Origin: Dioszegia crocea
Taxonomy: Eukaryota; Basidiomycota; Tremellomycetes; Tremellales; Bulleribasidiaceae
Length of the DNA stretch: 64,000 nucleotides
Assembly: GCA_001600615.1 (NCBI GenBank)
Contig: BCKK01000005.1
Coordinates: 62,001 to 126,000, forward strand
Direction of reading: 5' to 3'
Each line of letters opens with the position of its first letter. Position 1 is the stretch's first letter. The notes below the pieces were generated by a model. It saw nothing but the letters and a program-made list of their open reading frames with translations. It was not told where the DNA came from and searched no databases. Shown one piece after another: positions 1-11,250 of this stretch. Position numbers and translations under genes: made by a program.

Positions 1-284
1 CTGTTGCACAAGTAAAGTAAACTTGAAGGTCAAAGGTGCTAGGTAAGCAGAAACCTGCTGTTCTCCCTTTCATCTTAAACCCCTTGGACACTCTTTTCAC
101 TGAGCGAGAGGTAGAGGTTGCCGGGTGTTGTCCCTCAGCAAACGCCCTCGCCCCTCCGGTTTCTGCCTTTGCCTCTCGCCTTTATATACCATCGATCACC
201 CATCCACACTGTCTTCCCTGTCCCTAACCTTCTCCGCCCATACGCTTCCAGAGAAGATCACTACATCCCACAAACATCACCGCA
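1..284. other. Window edge, no gene resolved
   Basis: Pyrimidine-rich, promoter-like DNA precedes the first open frame. Short overlapping frames exist but none has a recognisable protein pattern, so no gene is called. It may hold the upstream region or 5' exons of the hypothetical gene that follows. Confidence 0.3.
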
Positions 285-1019
285 ATGCGTCTGTTCCCCT
301 TCAGTCCACCCAGTGACTCCTGCTCAAACACTGCAGATGTCTCTCATGACACTGTTCCACAGAGACTCGCATACGGACCAACTCCAACACGTTCGTCCCG
401 TATGATCAGGATATGCATCACTCACAATCTCCGCGCGTGCGCTAAGAATGCCTCATCGACCTCACCTGACGATCCGACTATCCACACCCATGCCTATGTG
501 CCAATGCCGATATCGAAATCCCAAACCCGAGGTGGCAAGCAGACCAAGGGTGCGACGGAGGTATTCGGCTCAGCGATCTTGAAGCATCTCCGAAAGAAGA
601 ATCTCAGCAGCCTAGGTGATACCCGAGTCTCCTTCAGTCTGCCAAACTCCTACATCGAAATGACCAACTCCCAGCCCCAACTTGGCCAAGACACCCCTGC
701 AACCCCGCATAAGATCTTCCCTACCATCGATTGTCGGCTTGATGGTGTGGTGACAGGTGCAATTCATTTCAGCAAGCGATTCTGTCCAGAGCAAGGCAGC
801 TCGCTTCTGTCCGAGGCTGAACAGGAGCGCTTGTGGGCATTGTGGAAGCGATGGGATAGCAGTCAAGGAAAAGAGACCACGGTCACCTGGGATACAGGGG
901 ATGATGTACCCCGAGAGAAGATCCTGCAGGAGGCTTACGATGCGCTCACGCTGCAATGTCAGGCGGCTGTGGAGACAGACCCGAGCGGAACTTTCACAAT
1001 CAGGCAAGGTCAGATCTAG
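285..1019 (+). CDS. Hypothetical protein, 244 aa, uncertain
   Basis: A single uninterrupted frame starts with ATG and ends with TAG. The N-terminal half is rich in Ser, Thr, Pro and Arg and looks like translated non-coding DNA. From the internal Met at base 660 onward the sequence is more protein-like, with an acidic/Trp-rich stretch (EQERLWALWKRWDSSQGKE) and a helix near the C-terminus. I recognise no family. The true gene may be shorter, starting at 660, or may have upstream exons. Confidence is low because a 244-codon frame without introns is atypical here, although the next genes confirm that this area is gene-rich. Confidence 0.35.
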   Translation: MRLFPFSPPSDSCSNTADVSHDTVPQRLAYGPTPTRSSRMIRICITHNLRACAKNASSTSPDDPTIHTHAYVPMPISKSQTRGGKQTKGATEVFGSAILKHLRKKNLSSLGDTRVSFSLPNSYIEMTNSQPQLGQDTPATPHKIFPTIDCRLDGVVTGAIHFSKRFCPEQGSSLLSEAEQERLWALWKRWDSSQGKETTVTWDTGDDVPREKILQEAYDALTLQCQAAVETDPSGTFTIRQGQI

Positions 1020-1251
1020 ACCTCTGGCTCAGGTTGGCGGGCGGCTTATCTAGCTTGCTGAACTACTGCTCTAGTTTCCACAAATTCAAACGTATCAGGC
1101 TCAAATGATGTGGATGTACCTACTGAGTCTTGACTAGCTTGACAGCCCATAGCAGCCGCCACCGCGGGGCAGGCTTGTCCTGAGCTCATCCGCGGTCGCG
1201 GGTGATCGATGATCGGCCTATGCTCACGGAGATCCATGCAAACTCCACCTG

Positions 1252-1414
1252 ATTGGCGATTTGGCTCTGAGCCAAAAGATTGGCGAATTCATCAATCACC
1301 CTTCCGATGCATTGGCGAGCTCAACCACAGCATTGGCGACTGGGTCATCGGAGTTGGCGATCTGCTTCATAGCCGCGCCTGGAAGCCTCACCCGAAGTTT
1401 CCGCTCTCGCCAAT
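1252..1414. promoter_or_regulatory. Cluster of ATTGGCGA (CCAAT-type) boxes
   Basis: Five forward copies of (A/G)TTGGCGA lie at 1252, 1279, 1311, 1332 and 1353, and one reverse copy (TCGCCAAT) at 1407-1414. Five contain the CCAAT pentamer on one strand or the other; the copy at 1353 is GTTGGCGA. Spacings of the forward copies are 27, 32, 21 and 21 bp. The cluster ends 79 bp before the D-amino-acid oxidase ATG, so it most likely belongs to that promoter. CCAAT boxes are bound by the HAP/NF-Y complex in fungi, but the fixed GCGA extension suggests a more specific composite site. Factor identity is inference. Confidence 0.5.
1260..1276. repeat. Perfect 8-1-8 palindrome in promoter
   Basis: The bases read TTTGGCTC, T, GAGCCAAA: a perfect inverted repeat with one central base, placed between the first two ATTGGCGA copies. 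It could be a dimeric transcription-factor operator. No factor is assigned. Confidence 0.4.
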
Positions 1415-1493
1415 CATCAACAGCGCTCAAAAAGACTTATAAACCTGACCTCCACCCTCTTACTCCCATCATCCCCCTCAAAACGCTCATAAC

Positions 1494-2758
1494 ATGCCCA
1501 CTTCCCCAGCACCCATCGTCGTCCTAGGCGCAGGTATAATTGGTCTCACTACCGCTGTCCGTCTCCTCGAGTCTACCGCCATCCGGACCTCCAACACACC
1601 CATACACATCATTGCCGATCATCTACCCAACGACCCGCTTGATGCGCGCTATGCGTCCACTATTGCCGGAGCGCACCATCTCAGCTTTGCAGATGATGAT
1701 GATACGCGACAATCCAAAGCGGACAGGAGAAGTGAGTTTTTAATCCCCGCGCGATGGTGTTGAGCTGATGAATAGCTTTTGAGGTGATGTACGATGAATG
1801 GCGGAAAGAGGGCGAGAGCACTGGATTGATGCTGCTCAAGCAGACCGAGTATTATGTGGGCACCAAGCAGCATTTGAAGATATACGAGAATCATCCTGAT
1901 GTAAGTCCCTATACCGTCTAAGCTACAATGCTAACCCATCAGTTCATTGTCAATAATGTCAACGACCTTAAACTCGGTTTCCCAGCCGACCACTCTATCG
2001 CCTTTACGTCCCTCACCATGACCCCCCTCATCTACCTCAATCGCCTCTTACATCGTATCGCAACTCTCGGCGGACACATCCATCGCGCACACCTCCCTTC
2101 CCTCTCTCATCTCACCCATAAATCCACTCTGGCACTCATTGGCCCCACCCCGCCATCCGCCATTGTGATCTGTACAGGTCTCGGCAGCCTAACACTCGGC
2201 GGCGTAGAAGACACAACGGTATTTCCTACTCGTGGCCAAGTGGTCAAAGTACGTGCGCCGTGGATAAGGAATGGCTATACCCGTCAGGTCGGAAGTCTCG
2301 CCGGCGGTGAAGGCGGAGAGAGGACATATGTCATTCCGAGGCCTGACGGGGAGGTGATTCTGGGAGGGACGAGAGGTGATGGTGATTGGAATCCTTATCC
2401 AGTGGAAGAGACGGCGTCGGATATTCTGAAGAGGGCTTTGGAGATTTGTCCGGATTTACAACCGGCGCATAGGGTCGCTCCGGCCCTTACTGAGGGTGTA
2501 CCTTCAGTGGATGAAGTGGAGGAGAGGAAGACGAGAGGTGATGTGGGGAAATTGGAAGAATTGGTCGTTTCCCACTTGGTCGGATTTAGGCCGTCGAGGA
2601 AGGAGGGAGTCAGATTGGAGCGTGGGCCAGATGTGGGAAAGACTAAGGTGGTCTATAACTATGGGCATGGAGGGGCAGGGTGGCAGTGCTGTTGGGGTTA
2701 TGCGGAGAGTGCGGTGGAGCTTGTTTTGCAGGGTTTGTCGGTGAAGGCGAAGCTTTGA
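1494..2758 (+). CDS. D-amino-acid oxidase, peroxisomal
   Basis: FAD flavoenzyme that oxidatively deaminates D-amino acids to keto acids, ammonia and H2O2. Exons 1494-1731, 1776-1900 and 1943-2758 give 392 aa; both introns are GT..AG with CTGAT or CTAAC branch sequences. The N-terminus carries the dinucleotide-binding motif [16 protein letters not shown]. Near the C-terminus, [19 protein letters not shown] matches the DAO family signature, with Tyr where many members have His. The protein ends in AKL, a type-1 peroxisomal targeting signal. Length is slightly above the usual 340-370 aa. In yeasts such enzymes are typically induced by D-amino acids, and the ATTGGCGA cluster just upstream is a candidate control region. 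Confidence 0.9.
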
Positions 2759-3043
2759 TCTATCCTACAACCCAGCGTCGTTTGGACATTCTTCATGATG
2801 CATCATTTTTCCCATTTGCTTACAACCTGATACCTCTGACTTCTTCCCTTCTTGACAACTTCATGCGCCGATTTGTATATTCTCACAATTTCGCCTTTGG
2901 TTTAGGTCCAGGACCCTTCAGCCCATCCCCAAACCCAGCACCCGTCCTCAAATTCTTTCGCAAGATCTTCCCAGAAGGACTACTCCATTAGCTCCATCTC
3001 CATCATCACCTCAATCCTCAAACATCAAGGCCAGACTCCAGAC

Positions 3044-4979
3044 TTACGATTTCGGCACCACCTCAATAATCTCAATCCCTCCTCTGAGCTGTTTATAATG
3101 CGCCACCTTCTCCTTCACCCAAGCTGTAATTTCCTCCTTGAATGCTTTTTCCTTCTCTTCATTCTTGGTATCTCCTGCTGAAACCCCCAGACCGGCCTTG
3201 GGCACAATGAAGGCTTTGGGTAATTCAGTCGCTTGTTCTTCCGAATGAACACCGATGACTGCTGCATCTGCGATTTTGGGGTGTGTAAGGAGTAAAGCTT
3301 CCAATTCGGCAGGTGCAACTAATGAAATCAGCTGAGATTTATTTCATTAGCGAAAAGACTCACCCTGGAATCCCTTATACTTGATCAACTCCTTGAGACG
3401 ATCGGCAATCTGGAACCAACCCCCTTCATCCACCCAAGCCGAATCTCCCGTTTTGAACCACCTCCCACCTTCCTCATTTTCGCTGCTGAAGGTATTTCGG
3501 GTCGCCTCGGGATTATGATAGTAACCCTTCATGACGCTTGGACTCTGCAACCATAACTCTCCCGCTTGACCAGGCTCGACATCCTCTCCGCTTTCAGGAT
3601 CGACTAGGCGGGCTCGGAACGTAGGGATCAGACGGCCGATCTTTGACTGTCGGCCACGTGCAGAATCGAGAGGTGTCAAATGGGAAATTGGGGAGGTTTC
3701 AGTTAGGCCTATGATGTCAGCTAGGATTAGACAAAGAACATACCATAAGCTTGAGCAATAATCAATGGCTTTACTCTCGCCTCGACCGCTTTACACAACT
3801 CTTCAGAGAGTGGTGCCGCAGCACTGAGTGCTCCTCTCAGACTTGACAGATCGTATTTCTCCAACTGGGTAGAATTTCGCAAGATGACCAAGACGGGAGG
3901 GACGACGAGCATGAATGTGATTCTGAACTTTTCGATGGCGCGCAAAACGGCAGATTCTTCGAATCGAGGTAGGACGACCAGGGGTACTCCGACAGTAAGG
4001 CATTGATGGATAAGGAGGGTGAGGCCGTACATGTGTGAAAATGGGAGATAGCCGAGTACGACGTCGCGACCAGGTTGGAGTGGCTCGTATACCGCATTCA
4101 AGGCTTGGAGTTGGGATGTCATATTGTAGTGTGTTGTCTCGACACCCTTGGCTAGGCCAGTCTGGGATTAGCGAAATACTTGTAAGGGACGTACTGTTCC
4201 AGACGAATAGCAGAGCCAGGCAGTTTCGTGCTCGTCACCATTCTCGAACCGGACTGGTTCCATGGGATCGGTCCATAGATCAGCTACGCATTTGTGTTGC
4301 GTGTGTTTAGAGCCGGGTGGGGAGAGAAGAATGATTCGTTCTTTGGGGATGGTGAACCCTTTCACTCGGCCCAATTCGAGTGTTTTAAGCAGAGTCGGAA
4401 GGATGTCCTCCCCGACGAATACAAGCGAGACACCCGAGTGGGTGAGCTGATGCAGTAGTTCTGGAGGTGTGCTGAAGGTCAGCTTCTGGATCAAGCAGTA
4501 AGAGCCCCGACTCACTACGCGTAATTCATCGGTGAGACCCTCATCCCACCCGCCAAACTCCCAAATACCGCATTGCACCATTCCAAGCTATTGGTGCCAA
4601 TTACACCGACTACATCTCCCGTCTTCAATCCGGCTTTGTGTAGTCCACTGGCAAGCCGCTGGGCCTGCAGTCGTACCTCTTCGCGAGAGAGTGTCTTCCC
4701 GGTCAGGCCATCAATGAGGGTAGGGGTTGACGCGGGTATGGAGCATGGTCCGTCCAGCTCAGGAAAGAGGTGGTGGAAGATGGATTGCCGTGGGAGCGGA
4801 GGCGACGGTAGCTCGGACGTGTATATATGCGGCATATCGCGTGAGGCCTGGCGATGGTACCAGGCGCGTCGACTGTGATTGACAAAAGGTAGAGCAATAG
4901 ATGCGCGCGGGAGCGGGCTAGTGTGGGCGAGGAGTCGAGGTAGAGAAAGGAGTAAACGGGGTGTAAGGTATCTTCTCAT
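3044..4979 (-). CDS. AMP-binding acyl-CoA ligase (4CL-like)
   Basis: Acid-CoA ligase of the ANL superfamily, which adenylates a carboxylic acid and transfers it to CoA. Exons (descending) 4979-4516, 4471-4195, 4161-3744, 3708-3364 and 3318-3044 give 592 aa. The P-loop-like motif SSGTTGLAKGV is restored exactly across the second intron. QAYGLTETSP, the YKGFQVAP hinge and a C-terminal lid domain (AVIGVHSEEQATELPKAF) follow in order. The first residues (MRRYLTPRLLLSLPRLL) form a basic amphipathic leader suggesting mitochondrial import; the start is the first ATG of the frame. The C-terminus (VVPKS) is not a clear PTS1. The substrate cannot be read from sequence: 4-coumarate-like, medium-chain or other aryl acids are possible. 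Confidence 0.88.
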
Positions 4980-5485
4980 GAATATCCGAGCTGCGTCTCT
5001 TCTCCCAGACACCAAATGCCTGTTCGCACTAGCTACAGTCGGGTATTGCTCTTGCTGTATAGAGTGGAGTCAAGGTCCGGCCGGCAATAGAATCTAACCG
5101 CGCTGGTGCTGGTCGCAGATGGTCCCGGGGGAGAAGATCGTCCGGGTCAAAGCCGGCCGGAGCCCCGGCCGAGATCCGGGCCCCCTCCTCTGGGTGCCTG
5201 ATTATCACGTAACCCGTGCCTGTCTCCTCCAAATTGCCACTTCGAGTAACCCGGTGGTATATTGTTATTCGGTGGCCGAACAGCTACCAAAGGCCCGGGC
5301 TGTATACAAAAGACGGAGAGGGATGCCCTCCCTTCACCGCTTTCCCCCCTCTGTCTTCGATCTGCACTCCCCTTGCCCACTCCAACTGCTCCATCGTAGC
5401 CTAGGCATCTACAATTCGACGCGAAACCGAGCGTATCGGACAGACTGCCATCAACCTAATCAAACACGTTTGAAAATCATTCAAC
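4980..5485. promoter_or_regulatory. Divergent promoter, acyl-CoA ligase / RTA1
   Basis: This 506 bp spacer separates the two divergent starts. It is rich in CCGG-containing palindromes (for example GGCCGG elements near 5076 and 5155 and CGGCCGAG near 5167) and has a TATA-like TGTATACAAA at 5301-5310, facing the RTA1 gene. No coding sequence is supported. Confidence 0.4.
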
Positions 5486-6567
5486 ATGGCATCCCCTACC
5501 GTCAGCTCCCTAGCCACGGCAACCATCACAAACTTCCTCGAGGTGCGCTCGCCGTACGACTATACACCCGGACTCGCCCCCGGTCTGGCCTTCACAGTCG
5601 TCTTTGGTATTCTTACCATCGCGCACATTGTCGTCGCACTTAAATTCCGATATTGGGTGGCCCTCATCGCTTTGGTCCCCGGAGGAATTCTTGAAGTTCT
5701 AGGATGGGCAGGTAGACTATGGAGTCATTATACCGTCCTAAACTCCAACCCCTTCATCATGCAAATTTGCTGGTATGTTCTTCTTTACTCAAACCCGAAT
5801 TATGCTGATATCCAGCCTCATCCTCGGCCCCGCCTTCTTCTCCGCTTGGGCCTATACCGTCCTTGGCTACTGCATCGTCTCGCTCGGACCTGGCTTCTCG
5901 CTACTCAAAGCCAAGGCCTACCTCGCCATCTTTGTCACTGCCGATGCCGTCTGTCTCATCCTTCAGGCGGTCGGAGGTGGTATGGCCGCTGTTGCCGCAA
6001 AGAAGGGCACAGGTACCAAAGGACCCACCAACATCAGTAAGTCTTCTTTGCTTCCCTCAAGACTTACGCTAATCCTTAGTGCTGGCTGGTGTCCTCGTCC
6101 AATTGGGCACAATGACTGCCTTCTCCATCCTCGCTATCGACTTCATCACCCGCGTCATTATCCGTAAACCCTACGCGTTCCGCGTTCGCTCTCTCGAACG
6201 CCAAGGTCTTTGGTCAGGCATAGAACCCTCCTCTTCTTCTTCAGGCACAGCCACTCCCCCTACCCCCAACGCCGATGCAGATGCCGATATCGAAAAGACC
6301 ATTCAACCCACCCACATCGGTGGTGTTTCCGAGGTGGACCGCGCGCGCCGATTGCGTAAAGGCAAACTCCTACTCGTCGGCACAGCGTTTGCGTCAGCCA
6401 TGATCTACGCTCGAGGTGTTTATCGATCTATCGAGTTGGCACAAGGGTGGACCGGGAACCTTATGACGCACGAGGTGTACTTTGTCTGGCTGGATGGGTT
6501 CCCGATGGTGCTGTGTCTGGCCATGTTCTTGGCGCTTCACCCGGGGTGGTTGATTGAGAAGAAGTAG
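5486..6567 (+). CDS. RTA1-like 7TM protein, copy 1
   Basis: Member of the fungal RTA1/RSB1 lipid-translocating exporter-like family; characterised members confer resistance to azoles or 7-aminocholesterol or export sphingoid bases. Exons 5486-5772, 5816-6036 and 6080-6567 give 331 aa. Seven hydrophobic segments are visible. Family patterns include the YDYTP N-terminus, LVPGGILEVLGWAGRLWSH, LILGPAFFSAWAY, and the late ARGVYRSIELAQGW and YFVWLDGFPMVL blocks. A Ser/Pro/Asp-rich cytosolic loop (residues about 200-250) is the variable part. Exons 1 and 2 have exactly the same lengths (287 and 221 nt) as in the neighbouring copy, so this is a tandem duplication. Confidence 0.9.
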
Positions 6568-7405
6568 AGGGTAGGGTGGGATGGTGTTGGAGGTGGGGCA
6601 AGTAGGTGGTATCTCTAATAGCTCTTGGGTGGTATCTAGGTCTTTTTTGGGTATAAGTCTTATTATGTGAAGTATCAGAAAGGGTAGATATTGTAGATAG
6701 TTGTGTATATGTCAAAGAGGTACAGTCTAGAGTCAACTATACTATGCTGTTGCTCTGAGCTTGACGTGAAAAGCAGCCTTGGGAGGTGAGCATAATCAGC
6801 AGCCCCATGCCATATCTCCCCATATGACCCCACACTTGCAGGCAGAGGCGGCGGGACTTCAATGCAGGTATCTCAAAGCCTAGTCATAGCAACAAACAGT
6901 CAGCGCATCGATCATCAAGCGTACATCAGACCACCGTCCTCCCAATCCCTCGTCTAAACGCAGCTTCGTACGGGATGACTGCGGAAGATAAGCATCAATC
7001 ACGCACGTTGATGACGATACACCTTGTTTCTAGGACTCAAATACCTCCGATACGCCAGATCCCCAGATCTCATTCCGCAGAACCTAACAAACCTGTGTCG
7101 GCCTCTGCCTATCGATAAACGTCAGACGAAGTTAGACGAGGTCAGTGCGCAGCAACTAGCAACATGAAACATCGAGCCATATAGTAAAATAGCCTCTTTG
7201 GGCAATTGAAGCTTATTCGGTCTCCGAGCAGTTTCAGAGTTTTCGGACGCTCTACCGCCTAACTTACCGCCGCAAGAGGGTTTTGGCGCTATTCCGGGGG
7301 GTTGGTGTGGGTGATATATATACCCCCACAGCAGATACTGAAGACACCATATCCCAACATATCGTTCCCCCCTACTTCCCCGCCGTATCTTCACACAAAC
7401 CCATC
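6568..7405. other. Spacer between the RTA1 copies
   Basis: 838 bp without a supported gene. The first part is probably the 3' untranslated and terminator region of copy 1. The last ~150 bp form the promoter of copy 2, with a strong TATA element. Short frames here have no protein-like pattern. Confidence 0.5.
7313..7322 (+). promoter_or_regulatory. TATA box of RTA1 copy 2
   Basis: GATATATATA lies 84 bp before the ATG, in a CT/GG-rich context typical of a strong inducible fungal promoter. Copy 1 has only a weaker TATA-like element, so the two paralogues may differ in inducibility. Confidence 0.5.
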
Positions 7406-8565
7406 ATGTCCTCCTCTACCGTTTCCGACGCCGCCGCCGCTACAATCACGAACTATCTCGAGCTACAATCTCCGTATGACTACACCCCCTCTCTCGCTCC
7501 CGGTCTAGCCTTCGTGATCGTCTTCGGCATCTTAACTCTCGTGCACATCATAATCGCCATCAGATTCCGCTATTGGTATGCCCTCCTCGCTTTAGTCCCT
7601 GGGGGTATCCTTGAGGTTGTCGGATGGTCAGGCAGACTATGGAGTCATTACTCCGTTCTCAACTCTGATCCATTCATCATGCAGATGTGCTGGTAAGTCC
7701 CCTCATTGCATGCAGGGCCAACGCTGAAATCCAGTCTTATCCTAGGCCCAGCATTCTACTCAGCCTGGGCTTACTCGGTACTCGGATACTGTATAGTCTC
7801 ACTCGGTCCTGCCTTCTCTCGACTCCCTCCTAAATCCTATCTCGCCATTTTTCTTAGTGCAGATACCGTCTGTCTCATCCTTCAGGCTATAGGAGGTGGG
7901 ATGGCGGCTGTAGCTTCAATAGACGGGACAGATACTCAGCAACCTACCAATATCAGTATGTCCACCTTCTCAACCCTGTCTAGAAACTAGGTGCTGAACT
8001 TTTAGTGCTGGCTGGTGTGCTTGTCCAATTAGGCACTATGACAATCTTCACTATCCTCGCTGTGGACTTTGCTATTCGCGTCATCACTCGTAAACCCTAT
8101 TCATCCCGGATCAGATCATTAGAGGCACAGGGTCTTTGGTCCGGTGTCGACACTCCTTCCTCAACCATCACTCCCTCCTCCCCCACTCAAACCAACAACC
8201 AATTCCCAACCGGCATCTCCGTCGATCCCTCGACGTCTGACCCCTCATCCTCCTCCCTATCCAGCCACGCCCCCGACACCGACCTAGAAAAAGCCACACC
8301 CCCTCATATCCCAATGTCCCAAATCGACCGCGCCCGTCAACTCCACAAGGGTAAGCTTTTACTCCTCGGTACAGCATTTGCGTCAGCTATGATATATGCT
8401 CGAGGTGTATATCGGTCCATCGAGCTAGCACAGGGATGGACAGGGTATCTCATGACGAATGAGCCGTACTTTGTGTGGCTGGATGGGCTGCCGATGGTTT
8501 TGTGCTTTGCGAGTTTTGCGGTCTTGCATCCTGGTTGGCTTATTGAGAGGGGTGTCAAGGCTTAG
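7406..8565 (+). CDS. RTA1-like 7TM protein, copy 2
   Basis: Paralogue of the upstream gene with the same topology. Exons 7406-7692, 7735-7955 and 8006-8565 give 355 aa; the first two exons are identical in length and phase to copy 1. Transmembrane blocks are highly similar (LVPGGILEVVGWSGRLWSH, LILGPAFYSAWAYSVLGYC, ARGVYRSIELAQGW, YFVWLDGLPMVLCF). The main difference is a longer, Ser/Pro-rich cytosolic loop before the last two helices (residues about 235-285). The role is inferred from the family: membrane lipid homeostasis or resistance to amphipathic toxins. No recent gene conversion is apparent in introns, which differ. Confidence 0.9.
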
Positions 8566-8824
8566 ATGTAGGATTAGGTAAGGAGGTAGATGTAGGATAG
8601 ACGTAGGTGGAAGCTGGGACAATACAAGATTGTGATTACTAGAAGCTTGATAGAGGTCGTGGAAATATACTTGTGACCTGTGCTTTTGCTGTCCTGCAAA
8701 GTTGTGCTCTTGCTTCAGTATTCGGGGATGATTTCGATCTCGTGAGGAGACTGGTTACCCTAATGCATTGCCACTTCTCACTGCGAGATTATACTTGTAT
8801 TCTACTCTACTCCCTGATTATACC

Positions 8825-11250
8825 CTACTCCCCAATCTCCAACCTCACCGCATCATACAATACCGAAACACTATAATTCCTAAAGTTAACATCTCCCCCA
8901 CTAGCATTATACGGCAGGGCAAACTTGAAGACATTACTCTCCCCCGTCCCATTCTTCAACCACTCGCCAGGGAAACTCCATACCTTCCTGAGGGAATAAC
9001 AGCTAATCCCTTGTCGGTCCGAGCAAGACGATGACTCATTATACCTGATGGTCCATACCAAGCTCTCATTCCTTCCATTCACATTAACAGTGAGGTCGAC
9101 ATTCGAGTAATTGGATGAAGGCTCGGGGATATCCAAATTCCCACTGGCCGTTCGAGCGCCAGCGAGTTGAATAGTGAGAGTAGCGTTTTTGCCGGTTGTG
9201 GAGATAGGGGAGGAAATGGGATGGTTGACGGTCCATACATTGACATTATCAATGATGTAGCCTTTCCGAGTATAGGTCCCGCCATATCGAGAATAATGGA
9301 CGTAGTTCCAATCCTTTGCAGGGTCAGAAATGCCGATTGTGTAGTTGATACCAGTTGGGAAATCGGTTGGGAAATCGTAAGCGCCCCAGTATTGCCGATA
9401 TTGTTCTTGGTGGTTGGTATGGTTCTGGTCGGGAGCGTAGCCGTGTCTGAACTCTCCGGCAGTCTGGGTGTCAGCTATTGTCCAAGAATGATATAGAGAG
9501 ACTTACCTTATCTGGAGTTCCAATTCGCCATAATTCCCGCCCGTGTTTCTCTGCGTTCCAAGTCACACCCAATGGAGCCCCCTTGCCATCGCCCTTAGCC
9601 ACCACGATACCGTCCTGCTCATACTGCCCAAATACCCCGTCGGCATAGATGGTCAGGCGATAGGTACCAGCGCGGACCCGAGCGATATGTACATTGCCAT
9701 CGGAAGTAGCGTTGGCCCAGTATTGTCCGACACCTATCTATCAGCTGGATCCCCACTCACTTAGACTTGAACTTACTAGAATTTCCAACGTTATCCTGGA
9801 AATCCCTCCCGACCTCACTCAATACAGCCTTAACGTTCCGTCCTCCCTCCGGCACCTGAATCTTGGCATTGAAGTCGCCTCGTCCAGAACTGGGGATATA
9901 GCCCGGGACGTATTGCGCAATTTCGTCGTAGAAATCCGCAGAGAACGTTCGGTTCCCTTTGGCCTTGGCGTCCTTGTACAGACTCTGCAGATCGCCATCC
10001 CGGTTGAAGTAGACGAAGGACGGTCCGAATATCCGGTCAAAGCCGCTGGTGAGGTTCAGGGTGGATGAGCCGCGGTGGTTGGAGAGGTAGTAGTTGTAGA
10101 TGTTGGTATCGACCACAAGATCGGAACGGAGGGGACCGCCAGTGTATCCTTCCATCTCATTAAAGACCGTCCAGAAGCCTAAAGCGGTACCGTTAGAAGT
10201 TGACCCGTCGGCGTAGAAACCATGTGCGAGGTGATCGCCGTACATGTCGGCGTATTGGTATTTTGTGAAGTAGTCGGATGATTCGGTTTTGTAGGGGTTG
10301 CCTTCGGTCACGTTGTAGTACCATGTAGCGTCCTGAACGACTCTGACTTGTCAGCTGTAATCTCATAGTAGTCGGTGAAGGTAGAGGGAGCTTACACTTG
10401 ATTGGCGATAGCGGCCTTGGAGGGGAATGTGGCGTATTGCTTTTCATTCGTGACGAGTTGTGTCCAAATGGGTGTATTGGGAGAAATGACTTGTCGGAAC
10501 TACAAATCAGCGTTCTTGACTAATTCTCCAGCTGGAACAGACGTACCTCTTGGACATTCCCCAAATTCACCCCCTGAGTCCCATTATCAAACCTCAACCT
10601 CGTAAAGCTGTGATAACCCGCCTCGCCATCTCGGACAAACCACCATTGTTGGAATTGCTGTCCTGTGGGGCGGTAGGTATCGTTCATTATGAGTCCGATC
10701 CATGCTTGACCGTTTGGGGAGGTACCGTTTTGGAAAGAGAAAGTGGCGTTGGTTGATTCGCCGACGTAGTAGTGTCGAGAGGATTGGGGGTTTGGGTTGG
10801 AGGGTGACCAGACGGAGGCGTTTACGGCGGGGATACAGTAGCAGTCAAAGTAGCTGTAAAAGTCAGCTGGCGATTCAAAATGGAGAGGAGGGGCGTATAT
10901 GTCGACAAGGGGGAGTAAGGAGAAGGGTAAGTAGACTTACCCCATACCAATCCGGCCAGACACGGGACCCAGTACGTCGATCCCATCATACGTCAAACCG
11001 GTCATGGCGCCTAGCGTCTTGTTCACTCTGCAAGATGTCAGCGCCCGCCCGTAGCAGCAACTGACTGGCCCGGATAGTACTCACGAGATGTTCACTCGGG
11101 AAGTCGATAGCGATACAACTGGCAATAGTCAGCGAACTGCCCGCCCATCTGATCAAAGCTGGACTCACTGTCATTCCCATTATTGTAAGATATAGCCGCC
11201 AGAGTAATCGCCGCCGCCCCCAGAGCTGTCAGCCCTTTGATCAGTACCAT
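8825..11250 (-). CDS. Secreted rhamnogalacturonan lyase (PL4)
   Basis: Pectin-degrading polysaccharide lyase that cleaves rhamnogalacturonan I by beta-elimination. Eight exons (descending): 11250-11169, 11118-11085, 11027-10941, 10853-10547, 10499-10398, 10332-9777, 9733-9507 and 9463-8825, giving 677 aa. A short signal peptide (MVLIKGLTALGAAAITLAA) opens the protein. The catalytic beta-sandwich contains LTYDGIDVLGPVSGRIG, WWFVRDGEAGYHS and FWTVFNEMEGYTGGPLRSDL. A fibronectin-III-like domain (VPEGGRNVKAVLSEVG region, then GTYRLTIYADGVFGQYEQ) and a C-terminal carbohydrate-binding-like domain ending in VLYDAVRLEIGE complete the three-domain PL4 architecture. Many Asn-X-Ser/Thr sites fit secretion. 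Exon 2 is only 34 nt. Confidence 0.93.

Noticed and set aside
1249..1414. CRISPR-like array of the ATTGGCGA words
   Set aside because: The unit is only 8 bp, spacings vary, one copy is inverted, and the genome is eukaryotic.
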